64,000 bases of DNA from Alcanivorax sp. (GCF_002733835.1 NZ_NVWY01000009.1:1-64000), one strand, 5' to 3'. Shown: positions 20,409 through 29,045, counted from the first letter of the stretch. Program-made: numbers and translations. The notes: generated by a model from the letters alone, not told the origin.

Positions 20409-20453
20409 AGTTGATAATATCAACTATATTGCTATTTTGTTGACAGTGTCAAC
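20409..20453. promoter_or_regulatory. Two palindromic MarR operator candidates
   Basis: Site 1 (20409-20425) is AGTTGAT-aat-ATCAACT, perfect 7-bp arms. Site 2 (20439-20453) is GTTGACA-g-TGTCAAC, also perfect. They share GTTGA/TCAAC half-sites and are centred 29 bp apart, about three helical turns, on the same face of DNA. They lie between the divergent DUF2218 and MarR starts, so binding could repress both. Confidence 0.72.
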
Positions 20454-20477
20454 TAAAATGACAGTCGCGAGAACCTT

Positions 20478-20909
20478 ATGCCTGATGATATTTCCGTGCC
20501 TCTTGCCCAGGCGTTCACGGCCACGCTTAACCGACTGCGCGGGGCCATGCGTGAACCGCTGTCCGCGCTACCGGTGTCGCTGGGTCCACCGGATATCGGC
20601 TTGCTACAGTTTCTGCTGAATACGCCGGGGGCCACCCCCCAGTGCCTGGCGCGCCACCAGGCCCGTGACAAGGCGCAGCTCACTCGCAAGATCAAGACCC
20701 TGGAAGCACAGGGGCTGATACGCCGGGAAGCCGACCCGCATGATGGCCGCAAGGTGCGCTTGTTCCTGAGCGAGCAGGGGCAGGCCATGGCGGATGCCGC
20801 TGAGCAGGTTCGCCGGGCGGCGTTTGCCGAGCTTCTGCAAGGCTTGAGCCGCAGTGAGCAAGAGCAGTTGCTCGGGTTGTTGCAGAAATGTCAGCAGCCG
20901 CTTGAATGA
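20478..20909 (+). CDS. MarR-family transcriptional regulator
   Basis: A 143-aa winged-helix regulator. The DNA-binding part reads TPQCLARHQARDKAQLTRKI, followed by KTLEAQGLIRREADPHDGRK, with the DxR(K) wing motif typical of MarR. Helical ends form the dimer interface. It faces the DUF2218 gene across two GTTGA-type palindromes, the expected autoregulatory arrangement. The ligand is unknown. Confidence 0.92.
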   Translation: MPDDISVPLAQAFTATLNRLRGAMREPLSALPVSLGPPDIGLLQFLLNTPGATPQCLARHQARDKAQLTRKIKTLEAQGLIRREADPHDGRKVRLFLSEQGQAMADAAEQVRRAAFAELLQGLSRSEQEQLLGLLQKCQQPLE

Positions 20910-21021
20910 CCCCCTGCGCAAAGCGTGCACAAAGTGATGGCCGTCGCCTTTTTGCATGGGTAAGGTTTGCCATACTGTTCCCCTCTGAACAGGGATGATT
21001 GACGATAACCAAGGAGCAACT

Positions 21022-21594
21022 ATGAACGCTTTCCGTTTTGGCTTGATGGGCGCCTCTCTGTGCCTGGTCCTGAGTGCGCCGGCCCAGGCGTTTGATCTGA
21101 AATCCATGACCGACTCGGCCAACAAGGCGGTGAATGACGCGTCCGACAAGGCCAATGCCAGCGTGAGCCAGGCGAACGACGCGGCCACCAGTGCCATGGA
21201 CAGCGCCAACAGCAAGCTGGCGGTGACCGGTGAAGCGAAGGCATTGGTGGATTCTTTGTCCACCGACCTGGGGGTGACGCAGCAGCAGGCGGCAGGCGGT
21301 GCCGGCGCCTTGCTGGCCATGGCCCAGAACAACCTGTCGGGTGATCAGTTCAGCGGCATCATGAACAAGGTGCCGGGGCTGGATTCCCTGCTGGGTGGCG
21401 GCGGTGGCATGGCCTCTTCCGTGCTGGGCAACATCTCGACCCTGCAGGGTGTCTCCAAAGCCTTCAGCGCCCTGGGCCTGAGCCCGGAAATGATCTCCCA
21501 GTTTGCGCCGAAAATTCTCGGCTTCCTGGGCGGTGAAGGTGTTGGCGCGACCGCACTGAACAGCCTGAAGGGCCTGTGGGGGGTGGCCGGTTAA
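21022..21594 (+). CDS. DUF2780 exported protein
   Basis: A 190-aa secreted or periplasmic protein. The signal peptide (about residues 1-24, ending AQAFD) precedes an Ala/Ser/Asp-rich linker, then the DUF2780 domain with LGVTQQQAAGGAGALLAMAQ and GLGLSPEMISQF-like helices. A strong AAGGAG Shine-Dalgarno (21011-21016) decides ATG 21022. The function is unknown. A perfect 9-bp hairpin, GGCAGGCGG (21615-21623) with CCGCCTGCC (21641-21649), follows the stop and may end the transcript, though it lacks a T-run. Confidence 0.85.
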   Translation: MNAFRFGLMGASLCLVLSAPAQAFDLKSMTDSANKAVNDASDKANASVSQANDAATSAMDSANSKLAVTGEAKALVDSLSTDLGVTQQQAAGGAGALLAMAQNNLSGDQFSGIMNKVPGLDSLLGGGGGMASSVLGNISTLQGVSKAFSALGLSPEMISQFAPKILGFLGGEGVGATALNSLKGLWGVAG

Positions 21595-21661
21595 TGCCGT
21601 ATTGACGGCCTGTTGGCAGGCGGGATGCGATACTGTCGCTCCGCCTGCCCTAGAGTAATTC

Positions 21662-22705
21662 ATGGATTCATTGTCACAGGCCGTATTGGGTGCCTCCGTC
21701 GGGGGCGCTGTTCTCTCCCGCCCCCTGGGTCGCCGGGCTCTGCTCGGTGGCGCCTTGCTGGGCACCTTGCCCGATCTGGATGTACTGATTGATTACGGCG
21801 ATGCGGTGGCCAATTTCACCGAGCATCGCGGTTTCAGCCATTCCCTGCTGGTGTTGTTGCCGGTGTCGCTGGTGCTGGCCCTGTGCCTGTCCCGCTGGCA
21901 GACACAGATTCCGTTGCGACGCTGGTGGTTGTTCACCGGGCTGTGTTTGATCACGCACCCGCTGCTGGATGCGTTTACCACTTATGGCACCCAGTTGTTC
22001 TGGCCACTGGGTGACCCGGTGGCCATCAGCAGTGTCTTTATCATTGATCCGCTTTATACCCTGCCCATGTTGGTTGCCGTGATAGTGGCTCTGGCACGAC
22101 CGCCGGCAATGGCGGCACTGGCCACCGGGCTGACGCTGTCCTCCCTGTATCTATGCTGGAGCCTGGTGGCCCAGCAGTGGATGACACAGCGGGTGATGCC
22201 AACGCTGGCGCAACGGGGCTTGAGTGAGGCGCCACGTCTGGTGCAGCCCATGCCGTTTTCCACCCTGCTGTGGCGGGTGACGGTGCTGGGGGAACAGCAG
22301 AGACTGGAGATTGTCACCGGTGTGCTGGATAACGGCGATGCGCTGACAGTGGAAACCTTCCCCCGTTCGCCGCAGGACTATGCCGAGGCCATGCAGGTGC
22401 CGGCGGGCCGCAAGTTGGCCTGGTTCACCCGGGGGTTTATGGATGTGGACGCCGGGCCTGACCAGTTACTGGCCACGGATATTCGCTTGGGGGTGCCGGG
22501 GCTGCATCCCTTCCAGTTTGTGCTGGCGGAACAGGAAGACGGTGTCTGGAAGGCATTGCCCAGCCACAAGCTGCCGCGGCCCATGGCCAACCCGCAGGCC
22601 TGGCCGGCGCTGCTGGACCGGACCCTGGCCCGCCAACCGATTCTCTGCCTGACCACCCTGGAAGCCTTGCCGGCGGGTAGCCCCTGTCCATCGGTGATGC
22701 CCTAG
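21662..22705 (+). CDS. Membrane-bound metal-dependent hydrolase (DUF457/YfhO-like)
   Basis: A 347-aa inner membrane protein. The N-terminal half has several transmembrane helices with the metal-site motifs LPDLDVLIDYGD, HRGFSHSL and HPLLDAFTTYGTQ, typical of the DUF457 (COG1988) metal-dependent hydrolases. The C-terminal 130 residues are soluble, probably periplasmic. The substrate is unknown. The stop codon TAG (22703-22705) lies inside the left arm of an inverted-repeat element (22702-22865), so the natural C-terminus may have been altered by that insertion. Confidence 0.85.
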   Translation: MDSLSQAVLGASVGGAVLSRPLGRRALLGGALLGTLPDLDVLIDYGDAVANFTEHRGFSHSLLVLLPVSLVLALCLSRWQTQIPLRRWWLFTGLCLITHPLLDAFTTYGTQLFWPLGDPVAISSVFIIDPLYTLPMLVAVIVALARPPAMAALATGLTLSSLYLCWSLVAQQWMTQRVMPTLAQRGLSEAPRLVQPMPFSTLLWRVTVLGEQQRLEIVTGVLDNGDALTVETFPRSPQDYAEAMQVPAGRKLAWFTRGFMDVDAGPDQLLATDIRLGVPGLHPFQFVLAEQEDGVWKALPSHKLPRPMANPQAWPALLDRTLARQPILCLTTLEALPAGSPCPSVMP

Positions 22706-22865
22706 TGGGCTGCTTGCAAAATCAGGTAACAGTTCGCGTCGCCAAAGCGCCCAGCTCTGCGTTGGAAAAGTTTGAAATAAGCCCACTATTCCTGCTCTTT
22801 TCCGCCTAGATCTGAACGCTTTCGCTGTGCTCCTTTGTTACCGAGTTTCACAAGCAGCCCACTAG
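22702..22865. mobile_element. 164-bp MITE-like inverted-repeat element
   Basis: Perfect 15-bp terminal inverted repeats, CTAGTGGGCTGCTTG (22702-22716) and CAAGCAGCCCACTAG (22851-22865), extend inward imperfectly to a shared GGTAACA. The interior holds a second imperfect inverted pair (GCCAAAGCGCCCAGCTCTGC versus GCGAAAGCGTTCAGATCTAG). The whole unit could fold into one long hairpin. It has no coding capacity. Its CTAG ends supply the TAG stop of both flanking convergent genes. I see no clear target duplication. Confidence 0.65.
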
Positions 22866-24124
22866 CGGACGCCGGTATAGACCTCCTCGCGCCCGCCGGC
22901 ATGGCTGAATACCCATTGCCAAAGCTGAATGTCCCGGGCCTGAAAGGCGCCGGCGCAGGCATTGAGATAATAGCGCCACATGCGCTGGAAGCGTTGGTCG
23001 TAACGATCGGATAGCTGCGACCAGTGTGCGACGAAATGGCGATCCCAGGCGCGCAGGGTGCGGGCATAGTCCGGGCCGAAATTATGCAGATCCTCACAGA
23101 CAAACCAGTCCTCCGCGTTACGGGCAATCTGTGCGCAGGATGGCAGTTCACCATTGGGGAAGATGTATTTGTCGATCCAGGGATCGTGGCGGCTGGTGCT
23201 GGTATTAGTACCGATGGTATGCAGCAGCATCAACCCCCGGCGATGCAGCAGGTGGGCGCAGGTTTCCATGAAGGTGGCGTAATTGCGGCGCCCCACATGC
23301 TCGAACATGCCCACGGATACCACCCGGTCAAAACGACCTTGCAGCTTACGGTAATCCTCCAGGCGGATGTCGACGGGTAGAGACGCGCAGCGTTCCCGGG
23401 CCAGACTGGCCTGCTCCCGGGACAGGGTCACACCGCCGCCGGAGATCCTGTAGTGCCGGCAGGCATACTCCAGCAGGCCGCCCCAGCCGCAACCGATATC
23501 CAGCAGGGTCATGCCCGGTTTCAGATTGAGCTTGCGGCAGATCAGCTCCAGCTTGGCTTCCTGGGCCTGTGCCAGGGTCTCGGCGTCGCGCCAGTAACCG
23601 CAGCTGTAACTCATGGTGGGGTCGAGCATGGCCTCGAACAGGTCGTTACCCAGGTCGTAATGCTGGCGGGCTACCCGGGTGGAGCGATGCAGGCTTTGCC
23701 GGTTGAACAACCAGTGCCCCAGCCATTGCAGACCGCTCTGCAGCGGCGAATGGCTGACCCTGTTGGCGCCATGGGTCAGCAGGCGATGGAAGAATTCATC
23801 CAGCGCTTCGCAATCCCACCAAGCATCCATGTAGGACTCGCCCAGACCCAGGGAGCGTTGCAGGGCGATACGGGTCAGGGTGCGGGGGTGGTGGATCTGC
23901 ATGTCCCAGGGGCGGGAACCGTTGATACGCACATCGGCGGCTTCCAGCACATCCCGGACCCGGCCGGCCGGCCGGTCAGGCCACGGTACACATGGGGGGC
24001 CGCTGATTGGTGAATTGACTGCGGACGTTGCACGCTTGCCATCGGGTGCCTCCTTGCCAGTTTGCCGGTCTATGCAGGCGACTGCATGGCTGCCCTTGGG
24101 AGTTATAGCATGGTCCCCGGTCAT
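22862..24124 (-). CDS. cfa: Cyclopropane-fatty-acyl-phospholipid synthase (frame conflict at 5' end)
   Basis: Cfa methylates cis double bonds of membrane phospholipid acyl chains with S-adenosylmethionine. The body aligns closely with E. coli Cfa: INGSRPWDMQIHHP, LGLGESYMDAWWDCE, the SAM motif LDIGCGWGG, SVGMFEHVG, KYIFPNGELPS and YYLNACAGAFQARDIQLWQ with the catalytic Cys. The interval given starts at the in-frame ATG 24124, which has no clear Shine-Dalgarno. A much better start, ATG 24042 with AAGGAGG at 24049-24055 (6-nt spacer), is out of frame with the body. Between them is a (CCGG)4 tract at 23960-23975; five or two units would join the frames. The gene may be phase-variable or damaged. 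Confidence 0.88.
   Translation of the reverse strand: MTGDHAITPKGSHAVACIDRQTGKEAPDGKRATSAVNSPISGPPCVPWPDRPAGRVRDVLEAADVRINGSRPWDMQIHHPRTLTRIALQRSLGLGESYMDAWWDCEALDEFFHRLLTHGANRVSHSPLQSGLQWLGHWLFNRQSLHRSTRVARQHYDLGNDLFEAMLDPTMSYSCGYWRDAETLAQAQEAKLELICRKLNLKPGMTLLDIGCGWGGLLEYACRHYRISGGGVTLSREQASLARERCASLPVDIRLEDYRKLQGRFDRVVSVGMFEHVGRRNYATFMETCAHLLHRRGLMLLHTIGTNTSTSRHDPWIDKYIFPNGELPSCAQIARNAEDWFVCEDLHNFGPDYARTLRAWDRHFVAHWSQLSDRYDQRFQRMWRYYLNACAGAFQARDIQLWQWVFSHAGGREEVYTGVR
23960..23975. repeat. (CCGG)4 tetranucleotide tract in the cfa 5' region
   Basis: Four perfect CCGG units sit between the best-supported cfa start (ATG 24042) and the conserved coding body. Changing the copy number by one unit would shift the frame, and five units would fuse the strong start to the body. 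Tetranucleotide tracts at gene starts are known slipped-strand hot spots, but four units is short for high-rate switching. Confidence 0.6.
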
Positions 24125-24194
24125 GAAAAGTCGATGACCGCACAACGATTCCTATCGTCAAAGGTCCGCGCCCGCCTTTCAAGTCGGGGCTGAT

Positions 24195-25241
24195 TCAGGC
24201 CGGGTACAGGCTACCCATGGTGGCGGCCAGCGCCCGCTGGCAGGCCGCCGGAGTCAGCCCAGACCAACGCTTGAAAGAGCGGCGGAAGTTGGTGCTGTCG
24301 GTGAAGTTCAGCTGCCTCGCCACCTGTTCAGTGCTGTAGCCATGAAACTGTAACCAGTGAATGGCCTGATGCAGGCGCGCCTGATCGAGCAGTTGCTGGT
24401 AATGGCAGCCCTGGTCGCGCAAACGCCGCTTGAGGGTGGCCGGGCTGCACTGCAGCGGGTTGGCCAGCTGCTGCAAGGAAGGCGGGCTGGCCACGTTCTG
24501 CAGCAGCTGGCGATAAAGATACAACCGGAAACTGTCGCCGCCGGCCAGCGGGTCCAGCTGCGGCTGACACTGTTGTTTCGCTGCCCGCCAGGCAATGGTC
24601 GACGCGCCGGGCCAGGGGCTTTCCAGGTAGTGGCGCGGCAGGATCATGGCATCCAGCTGGCCATCAAAATAGAGGGTGTCGCCCAGGTGCACCTGGTATT
24701 GCTCCGGATAAGATGGCCGGGCATGGCGGAACTGGAAGGCCCAGGGCAGCCGCTCACCGCTGAGCCAGCGCGTTACTGACGCCAGCCCGGCCATGGCGGC
24801 CTCCACCACAAAACGATGCTCGCTGCCGTTGCCGCAACTGTCCAGCCAGTGCAGGCACAGGTGCCGGTCGGTGACCGTCAGGCGAGCGCCCAGCAGGGGA
24901 AACACCAGTTTGCTGAAACCGGTAAATACCTGCAGAGCATCGTGCAGGTTACCGGCATTGCCCAGCAGGGCACTGATGGCGCCGTAGTGCCCGGGAAACA
25001 GGCGCTGGCCATAACGGAAGCTCAGCTCCGGGTCAGGCAACAGTCGCCGGGCATTGTGGATTAGTTGCAGCCAGCCGTGCGGACTGAGCCTGGCTTCGCC
25101 GCTGAGAATTTGTTCCTGGAACAGGCCGGTGTGTCGCAACAGCCGGTTCAGGTCGATGCCTTGATCGTGGATCAGGTCAATCAATACCGCCGGCTGATGA
25201 TGCGCGGGGATGAAGGCCTGATCTGCCAGATAGCCGTTCAT
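24195..25241 (-). CDS. AraC-family transcriptional regulator (OruR-like)
   Basis: A 348-aa regulator with an N-terminal Arabinose_bd-type sensor domain (about residues 10-200) and a C-terminal AraC double helix-turn-helix. The second HTH shows STEQVARQLNFTDSTNFRRS followed by FKRWSGLTP, the usual AraC signature. The overall layout matches OruR/ArgR-like regulators of the QacR-unrelated AraC group in Pseudomonas. ATG 25241 overlaps the stop of the upstream GGDEF gene by 1 nt (TGATG), so the two are coupled. The ligand and targets are unknown. Confidence 0.88.
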   Translation of the reverse strand: MNGYLADQAFIPAHHQPAVLIDLIHDQGIDLNRLLRHTGLFQEQILSGEARLSPHGWLQLIHNARRLLPDPELSFRYGQRLFPGHYGAISALLGNAGNLHDALQVFTGFSKLVFPLLGARLTVTDRHLCLHWLDSCGNGSEHRFVVEAAMAGLASVTRWLSGERLPWAFQFRHARPSYPEQYQVHLGDTLYFDGQLDAMILPRHYLESPWPGASTIAWRAAKQQCQPQLDPLAGGDSFRLYLYRQLLQNVASPPSLQQLANPLQCSPATLKRRLRDQGCHYQQLLDQARLHQAIHWLQFHGYSTEQVARQLNFTDSTNFRRSFKRWSGLTPAACQRALAATMGSLYPA

Positions 25242-26143
25242 CAGGCGACCTGGGGCTGACCCGAGCGGGATTGCAGCAGGCAACGATTGGCGCGCTCGAT
25301 CAGGCTGTCCGCGCTGTCATGATGGGAGACGGCCAGGCCGGTGTGCACCGTTACCCTGTGGGTTTCGCCGCGTCGTGTCTTGAAGGCAAAGTGGTCGGCA
25401 GCCTGTTTCAGTTCCCGGCCCAGGTTCTCGGCAATCAGGCGTTCGGTGGCGGGCAGGACGACGGCAAAACGGTCGCCAGCATAGCGACACAGCAGATCCT
25501 TCTGGCGCAGGTTCAGGACCAGCAACTCGCTCAGTTCACGCAACAGCCGGTCGCCGTCGGCGCTGCCAAGCAGGCGGCGGCTGTGATCGAAGCAGTGCAG
25601 GTCAATCATGATCAGCGAAACCGGCTGTTGCGTATGCTGCAGCTCCAGCGCCAGTTGCTCGCGCAGGTAACGGGCATCGCTGAGCGGGGTCAGTGCATCG
25701 AAACTGCGGTGTTCACGGAAAATCCGTTCGCGCTTGAGCAGCTGCCGGTTGATGGCCTGCTGTTCCCGGTGCCAGTGATAGATGCCCAGTGTCAGCAGGA
25801 TCATGCCCAGCGGCATGGAGCCGGATTCCACCCAGTGGTCCCAGTGCACATGGGCGGGCAGCTGAATGAACTCGTCCAGCACGTCCTGCCAGTAGGAGAA
25901 AAAGATAAACGCCAGCCCACCACTGAGCAGCCGGGTGACCCAGCCGGCGGGGCGGCTGTTGAAGATAAAGACGGTCCACATCAGCGACAGCAGGGCCGCC
26001 CCGCCTTCTCCGGCAATATCCAGCCAGGCAATGTCCGCCGCCGGTTTTAGCGCGCCGACCGCCAGGTTCAGTATCAGTATGCACAGGCCGATCGCCACGA
26101 TGGCTGCGATGGACCAACGGTGCAGTGCTGTCATGTTTCCCAC
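25241..26143 (-). CDS. Membrane protein with a degenerate GGDEF domain
   Basis: A 300-aa protein. Residues about 10-125 contain four or so transmembrane helices; residues about 145-300 form a GGDEF-family domain. The active-site loop reads YAGDRFAVVLP, AGDRF (222-226) instead of GGDEF, and the usual DPLTGLxNRR is FDALTPLSDARYL. The catalytic Glu is replaced by Arg, so cyclase activity is doubtful; it may bind nucleotide or a partner. The start is GTG 26143, chosen for a GGAGG Shine-Dalgarno (26150-26154) 6 nt upstream. It is translationally coupled to the AraC regulator. Confidence 0.85.
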   Translation of the reverse strand: MGNMTALHRWSIAAIVAIGLCILILNLAVGALKPAADIAWLDIAGEGGAALLSLMWTVFIFNSRPAGWVTRLLSGGLAFIFFSYWQDVLDEFIQLPAHVHWDHWVESGSMPLGMILLTLGIYHWHREQQAINRQLLKRERIFREHRSFDALTPLSDARYLREQLALELQHTQQPVSLIMIDLHCFDHSRRLLGSADGDRLLRELSELLVLNLRQKDLLCRYAGDRFAVVLPATERLIAENLGRELKQAADHFAFKTRRGETHRVTVHTGLAVSHHDSADSLIERANRCLLQSRSGQPQVA

Positions 26144-26538
26144 GAATAACCTCCATTGTTTGCGCAGGGTATATCTGGTTGTCATGTCAGGGTGATGACA
26201 GCTGCTCCAGGCGAGGGGGCGAGCCTGCTGTGAGCATCTTCCCGGCAAGAACCACCACGCGATGGCAATGATCATGGCTCAGTGGCTTTTACCCTTGAGG
26301 GGGGTCAAATCAGCTCACGGGTATGGCATTTCCGGCGTTGAAAAAACGCGGCGGCCAGCGGGTCAGGGTTTTGCAGGTTTCCATGGATTCGGGGTGGGGT
26401 GCGATAGGATCACTCGTGACTCGGGATGTCCGTAAGTTATTGATTTGAAATGGCTGCAACGGTGACGCGTCACCGAACTGACATATTTCCCGCCTACGGT
26501 GCCCGGCACACGACATCACCGTTACAGGGGGAATCTCC
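26144..26538. other. 395-bp divergent intergenic region with a 12-bp palindrome
   Basis: This gap lies between the divergent GGDEF gene and the TonB-dependent receptor; I see no gene in it. A perfect palindrome GTGACGCGTCAC is at 26462-26473. Just after it, GCGTCAC-CGAA-CTGACAT (26467-26484) resembles a weak PHO box of two 7-bp direct repeats 11 bp apart; the second half matches CTGTCAT at 6 of 7. The receptor's Shine-Dalgarno AGGGGGA is at 26526-26532. Confidence 0.5.
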
Positions 26539-29019
26539 GTGGCTACACCCACTTTCCGATATCGCACGCTGGCGTTGGCCATCGGCCTGCTGTGCGGTTC
26601 CGTTCAGGCAGAAGAAGCGCAGACCGTACAGGGCAGCACCGAACACGTTACCGTGATTGGCCAGGCCGCCAGTCTCGACAAGTCACTGAAGGAAAAGCGC
26701 CGTTCCGACAGTATTTCCGATGTGGTCTCCGCCGATGGCGTGGCCCAGTTGCCGGATGCCAACGCCGCTGAGGCACTGCAGCGTATGCCGGGGGTGACCG
26801 TCGAGCGCGATCAGGGGGAAGGGCGTTATGTCACCGTGCGTGGCCTGGGCGCCGGTCTGAACGCGGTGTCCATCAACGGCTCCCTGCTGCCGTCTCCGGA
26901 AGGAGACACCCGCGCCGTGGCCATGGATGTGCTGCCGTCCGAACTGATCCAGTCCATGTCGGTGGTGAAGACGCTGACCCCGGACATGGATGCCAATTCC
27001 CTGGGCGGCACCATCGAAGTGCGCAGCCTGTCCGCGTTCGATCATGACGGCCCGTTCAATACTTTCTCCGCCAGTGGCAGCCATGACGACAACACCGGAG
27101 AGATCAGCCCGAAACTGTCCGGCGCCCTGTCACGAAAATTCAGCCTGGGTGACGGCACTGACAACTTTGGCGTGGCGCTGGCGGCCAGCTGGGAAGACCG
27201 GGATTTCGGTTCCGACAATGTGGAAACCGATGGCGGCTGGGACGACATCCGCGCCGGCACTCTGGAAGAAGTGCTGATGCGCAAGGCGGAGCTGAACCGC
27301 AAGCGTCAGGCGCTGGGCCTGAACTTCGACTTCAAGCCGGATGACATGACCTCCTTCTATCTGCGGACGCTTTATTCCAGCTTTGAAGACACGGAAAACG
27401 GCAACAATTCCCTGGTCGCCTTCGACCCGGTTGTCGGTGTGGGCGAAGACGGCACGGGCGAGGCGGAACTGGAATTCAAGAACCGCACCGAAACCCAGGA
27501 AATTCACTCCGTGGTACTGGGTGGCGAAAAACTGCTGGAGACCTGGACCCTCAACGGCCAGATCGGCTACAGCCATGCCTTTCAGGATACGCCCAACGAG
27601 GTGGAAGCCCTGTTCGTCGGTGGCCCTTTCAATGGCGCCTTCCACGACACCCGCAAGCCGATCCCGGCCATGGAGGCGGCGTACTACGATGCCAGCTCCT
27701 ACGAAATGGACGAGTTGAAGCGCGAAGATCAACTGACTACGGATACCGAGGTCAATCTCAAGCTCGACTTCGCACGTGACTACGTTCTGTCCGGTCATCC
27801 GTCACAACTCAAGTTCGGTACCAAGCTGAGCCGCCGCGAGAAAGACAATGATGTGGAGGTGGTGGAGTTTGATACCGGGGATCTGGCCAGCACCAGCCTG
27901 GAAGATTACCAGACCGAAGTGGATTACGGCTTGGCGCCGTTCGGTCCCGGCGCCAGCAACAGTGCCATCCGGGGAGCCTTGGCAGGCCTCAACGGCGAAC
28001 GCAACGAGGTCGATTCCCGCCTGGAAGATTTTGAAATGCGCGAGGACGTGAATGCGCTTTACGTGATGAACAGTATCGATATCGGCGACTGGCACCTGTT
28101 GGCCGGCTTGCGTTACGAAGGCACGTCCTTCGAGGCCGACGGGGTGCGCTACGACGATGCCAGCGGCGAGTGGAGCCCCAACCGCAGCGACAAGCAGGAC
28201 GACCATGTGCTGCCTGGGCTGCATGCCAACTACCGGCTGGACAGCGACACCCTGGTGCGGGCGGCGTTCACCCAGAGTGTGGTGCGGCCTTCCTTCGAAC
28301 AACTGGCGCCCTATGTCTATCTTGAAGACGATGACGGCGACCTGAAGGCGGAGTTTGGCAACCCGGAACTGGACCCGTTGAAATCCAGCAACCTGGATCT
28401 GGGCATCGAGCGCTATGTGGGCCGTGTCGGCCTGATGTCCGCCTATGTGTTCTACAAGGACATCAAGAACTACACCTATGCCACCGACCTGTCCGGTACC
28501 GGAGACTGGGCCGCCTATGACGAAGCCGTCACCTTTGCCAATGGCGACGAGGCCAGTATCTATGGTCTGGAACTGGCCTTCTCCCGCAAGTTTGGTCACT
28601 TCCTCACCGGCGCCAACCTGACCCTGAGTGACTCCGAAGCCAAGGTCGACGGCTATGACGGTGGCAACTACCTGAGCCGCGACATCGAGCTGCCATTGCA
28701 CTCCGAAACGGTGGCTAATCTGACTGTCGGCTGGGAGAACGAGCGTGTCAGCCTGCGCCTGGCAGGGAACTACAAATCCGGTTACCTGGAAGAGATCAGC
28801 TCGCTGGATGAGCCGCTGAAAGATCGCTACGCCGATGACTCCCTGTATCTGGACTTCAGCGCCAGGTACTACATGACCGACCAGCTGCAAGTAAACGTCG
28901 ACGCCCTCAACCTCACCGACGAGGTCTACTACGCCTACATCGGTAAAGAGCGGTTCAACGCCCAATACGAAGAGTATGGCCCGACCTTCAAGCTGGGTCT
29001 GACCTGGACCGGACTCTGA
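26539..29019 (+). CDS. TonB-dependent receptor, phytase-associated
   Basis: An 826-aa outer membrane receptor starting at GTG 26539 with a strong AGGGGGA Shine-Dalgarno (6-nt spacer). A signal peptide (about residues 1-24) precedes a plug with ISDVVSADGVAQLPDANAAE and LQRMPGVTVERDQGEGRYVT, the signature of the Xanthomonas/Caulobacter-type TonB receptors (TIGR01782). The barrel ends with FKLGLTWTGL. Directly downstream is a beta-propeller phytase, and then ExbB-ExbD-TonB. This pairing is known from Caulobacter and marine gammaproteobacteria, so import of phytate or its breakdown products is likely, by inference. Confidence 0.92.
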   Translation: MATPTFRYRTLALAIGLLCGSVQAEEAQTVQGSTEHVTVIGQAASLDKSLKEKRRSDSISDVVSADGVAQLPDANAAEALQRMPGVTVERDQGEGRYVTVRGLGAGLNAVSINGSLLPSPEGDTRAVAMDVLPSELIQSMSVVKTLTPDMDANSLGGTIEVRSLSAFDHDGPFNTFSASGSHDDNTGEISPKLSGALSRKFSLGDGTDNFGVALAASWEDRDFGSDNVETDGGWDDIRAGTLEEVLMRKAELNRKRQALGLNFDFKPDDMTSFYLRTLYSSFEDTENGNNSLVAFDPVVGVGEDGTGEAELEFKNRTETQEIHSVVLGGEKLLETWTLNGQIGYSHAFQDTPNEVEALFVGGPFNGAFHDTRKPIPAMEAAYYDASSYEMDELKREDQLTTDTEVNLKLDFARDYVLSGHPSQLKFGTKLSRREKDNDVEVVEFDTGDLASTSLEDYQTEVDYGLAPFGPGASNSAIRGALAGLNGERNEVDSRLEDFEMREDVNALYVMNSIDIGDWHLLAGLRYEGTSFEADGVRYDDASGEWSPNRSDKQDDHVLPGLHANYRLDSDTLVRAAFTQSVVRPSFEQLAPYVYLEDDDGDLKAEFGNPELDPLKSSNLDLGIERYVGRVGLMSAYVFYKDIKNYTYATDLSGTGDWAAYDEAVTFANGDEASIYGLELAFSRKFGHFLTGANLTLSDSEAKVDGYDGGNYLSRDIELPLHSETVANLTVGWENERVSLRLAGNYKSGYLEEISSLDEPLKDRYADDSLYLDFSARYYMTDQLQVNVDALNLTDEVYYAYIGKERFNAQYEEYGPTFKLGLTWTGL

Positions 29020-29045
29020 TCGGATAGCGATTTTTTCAGGCACCT

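Noticed and set aside
26310-26582. 90-codon minus-strand frame in the receptor promoter region
   Set aside because: No start site support, and it overlaps the receptor's own start and regulatory sites.
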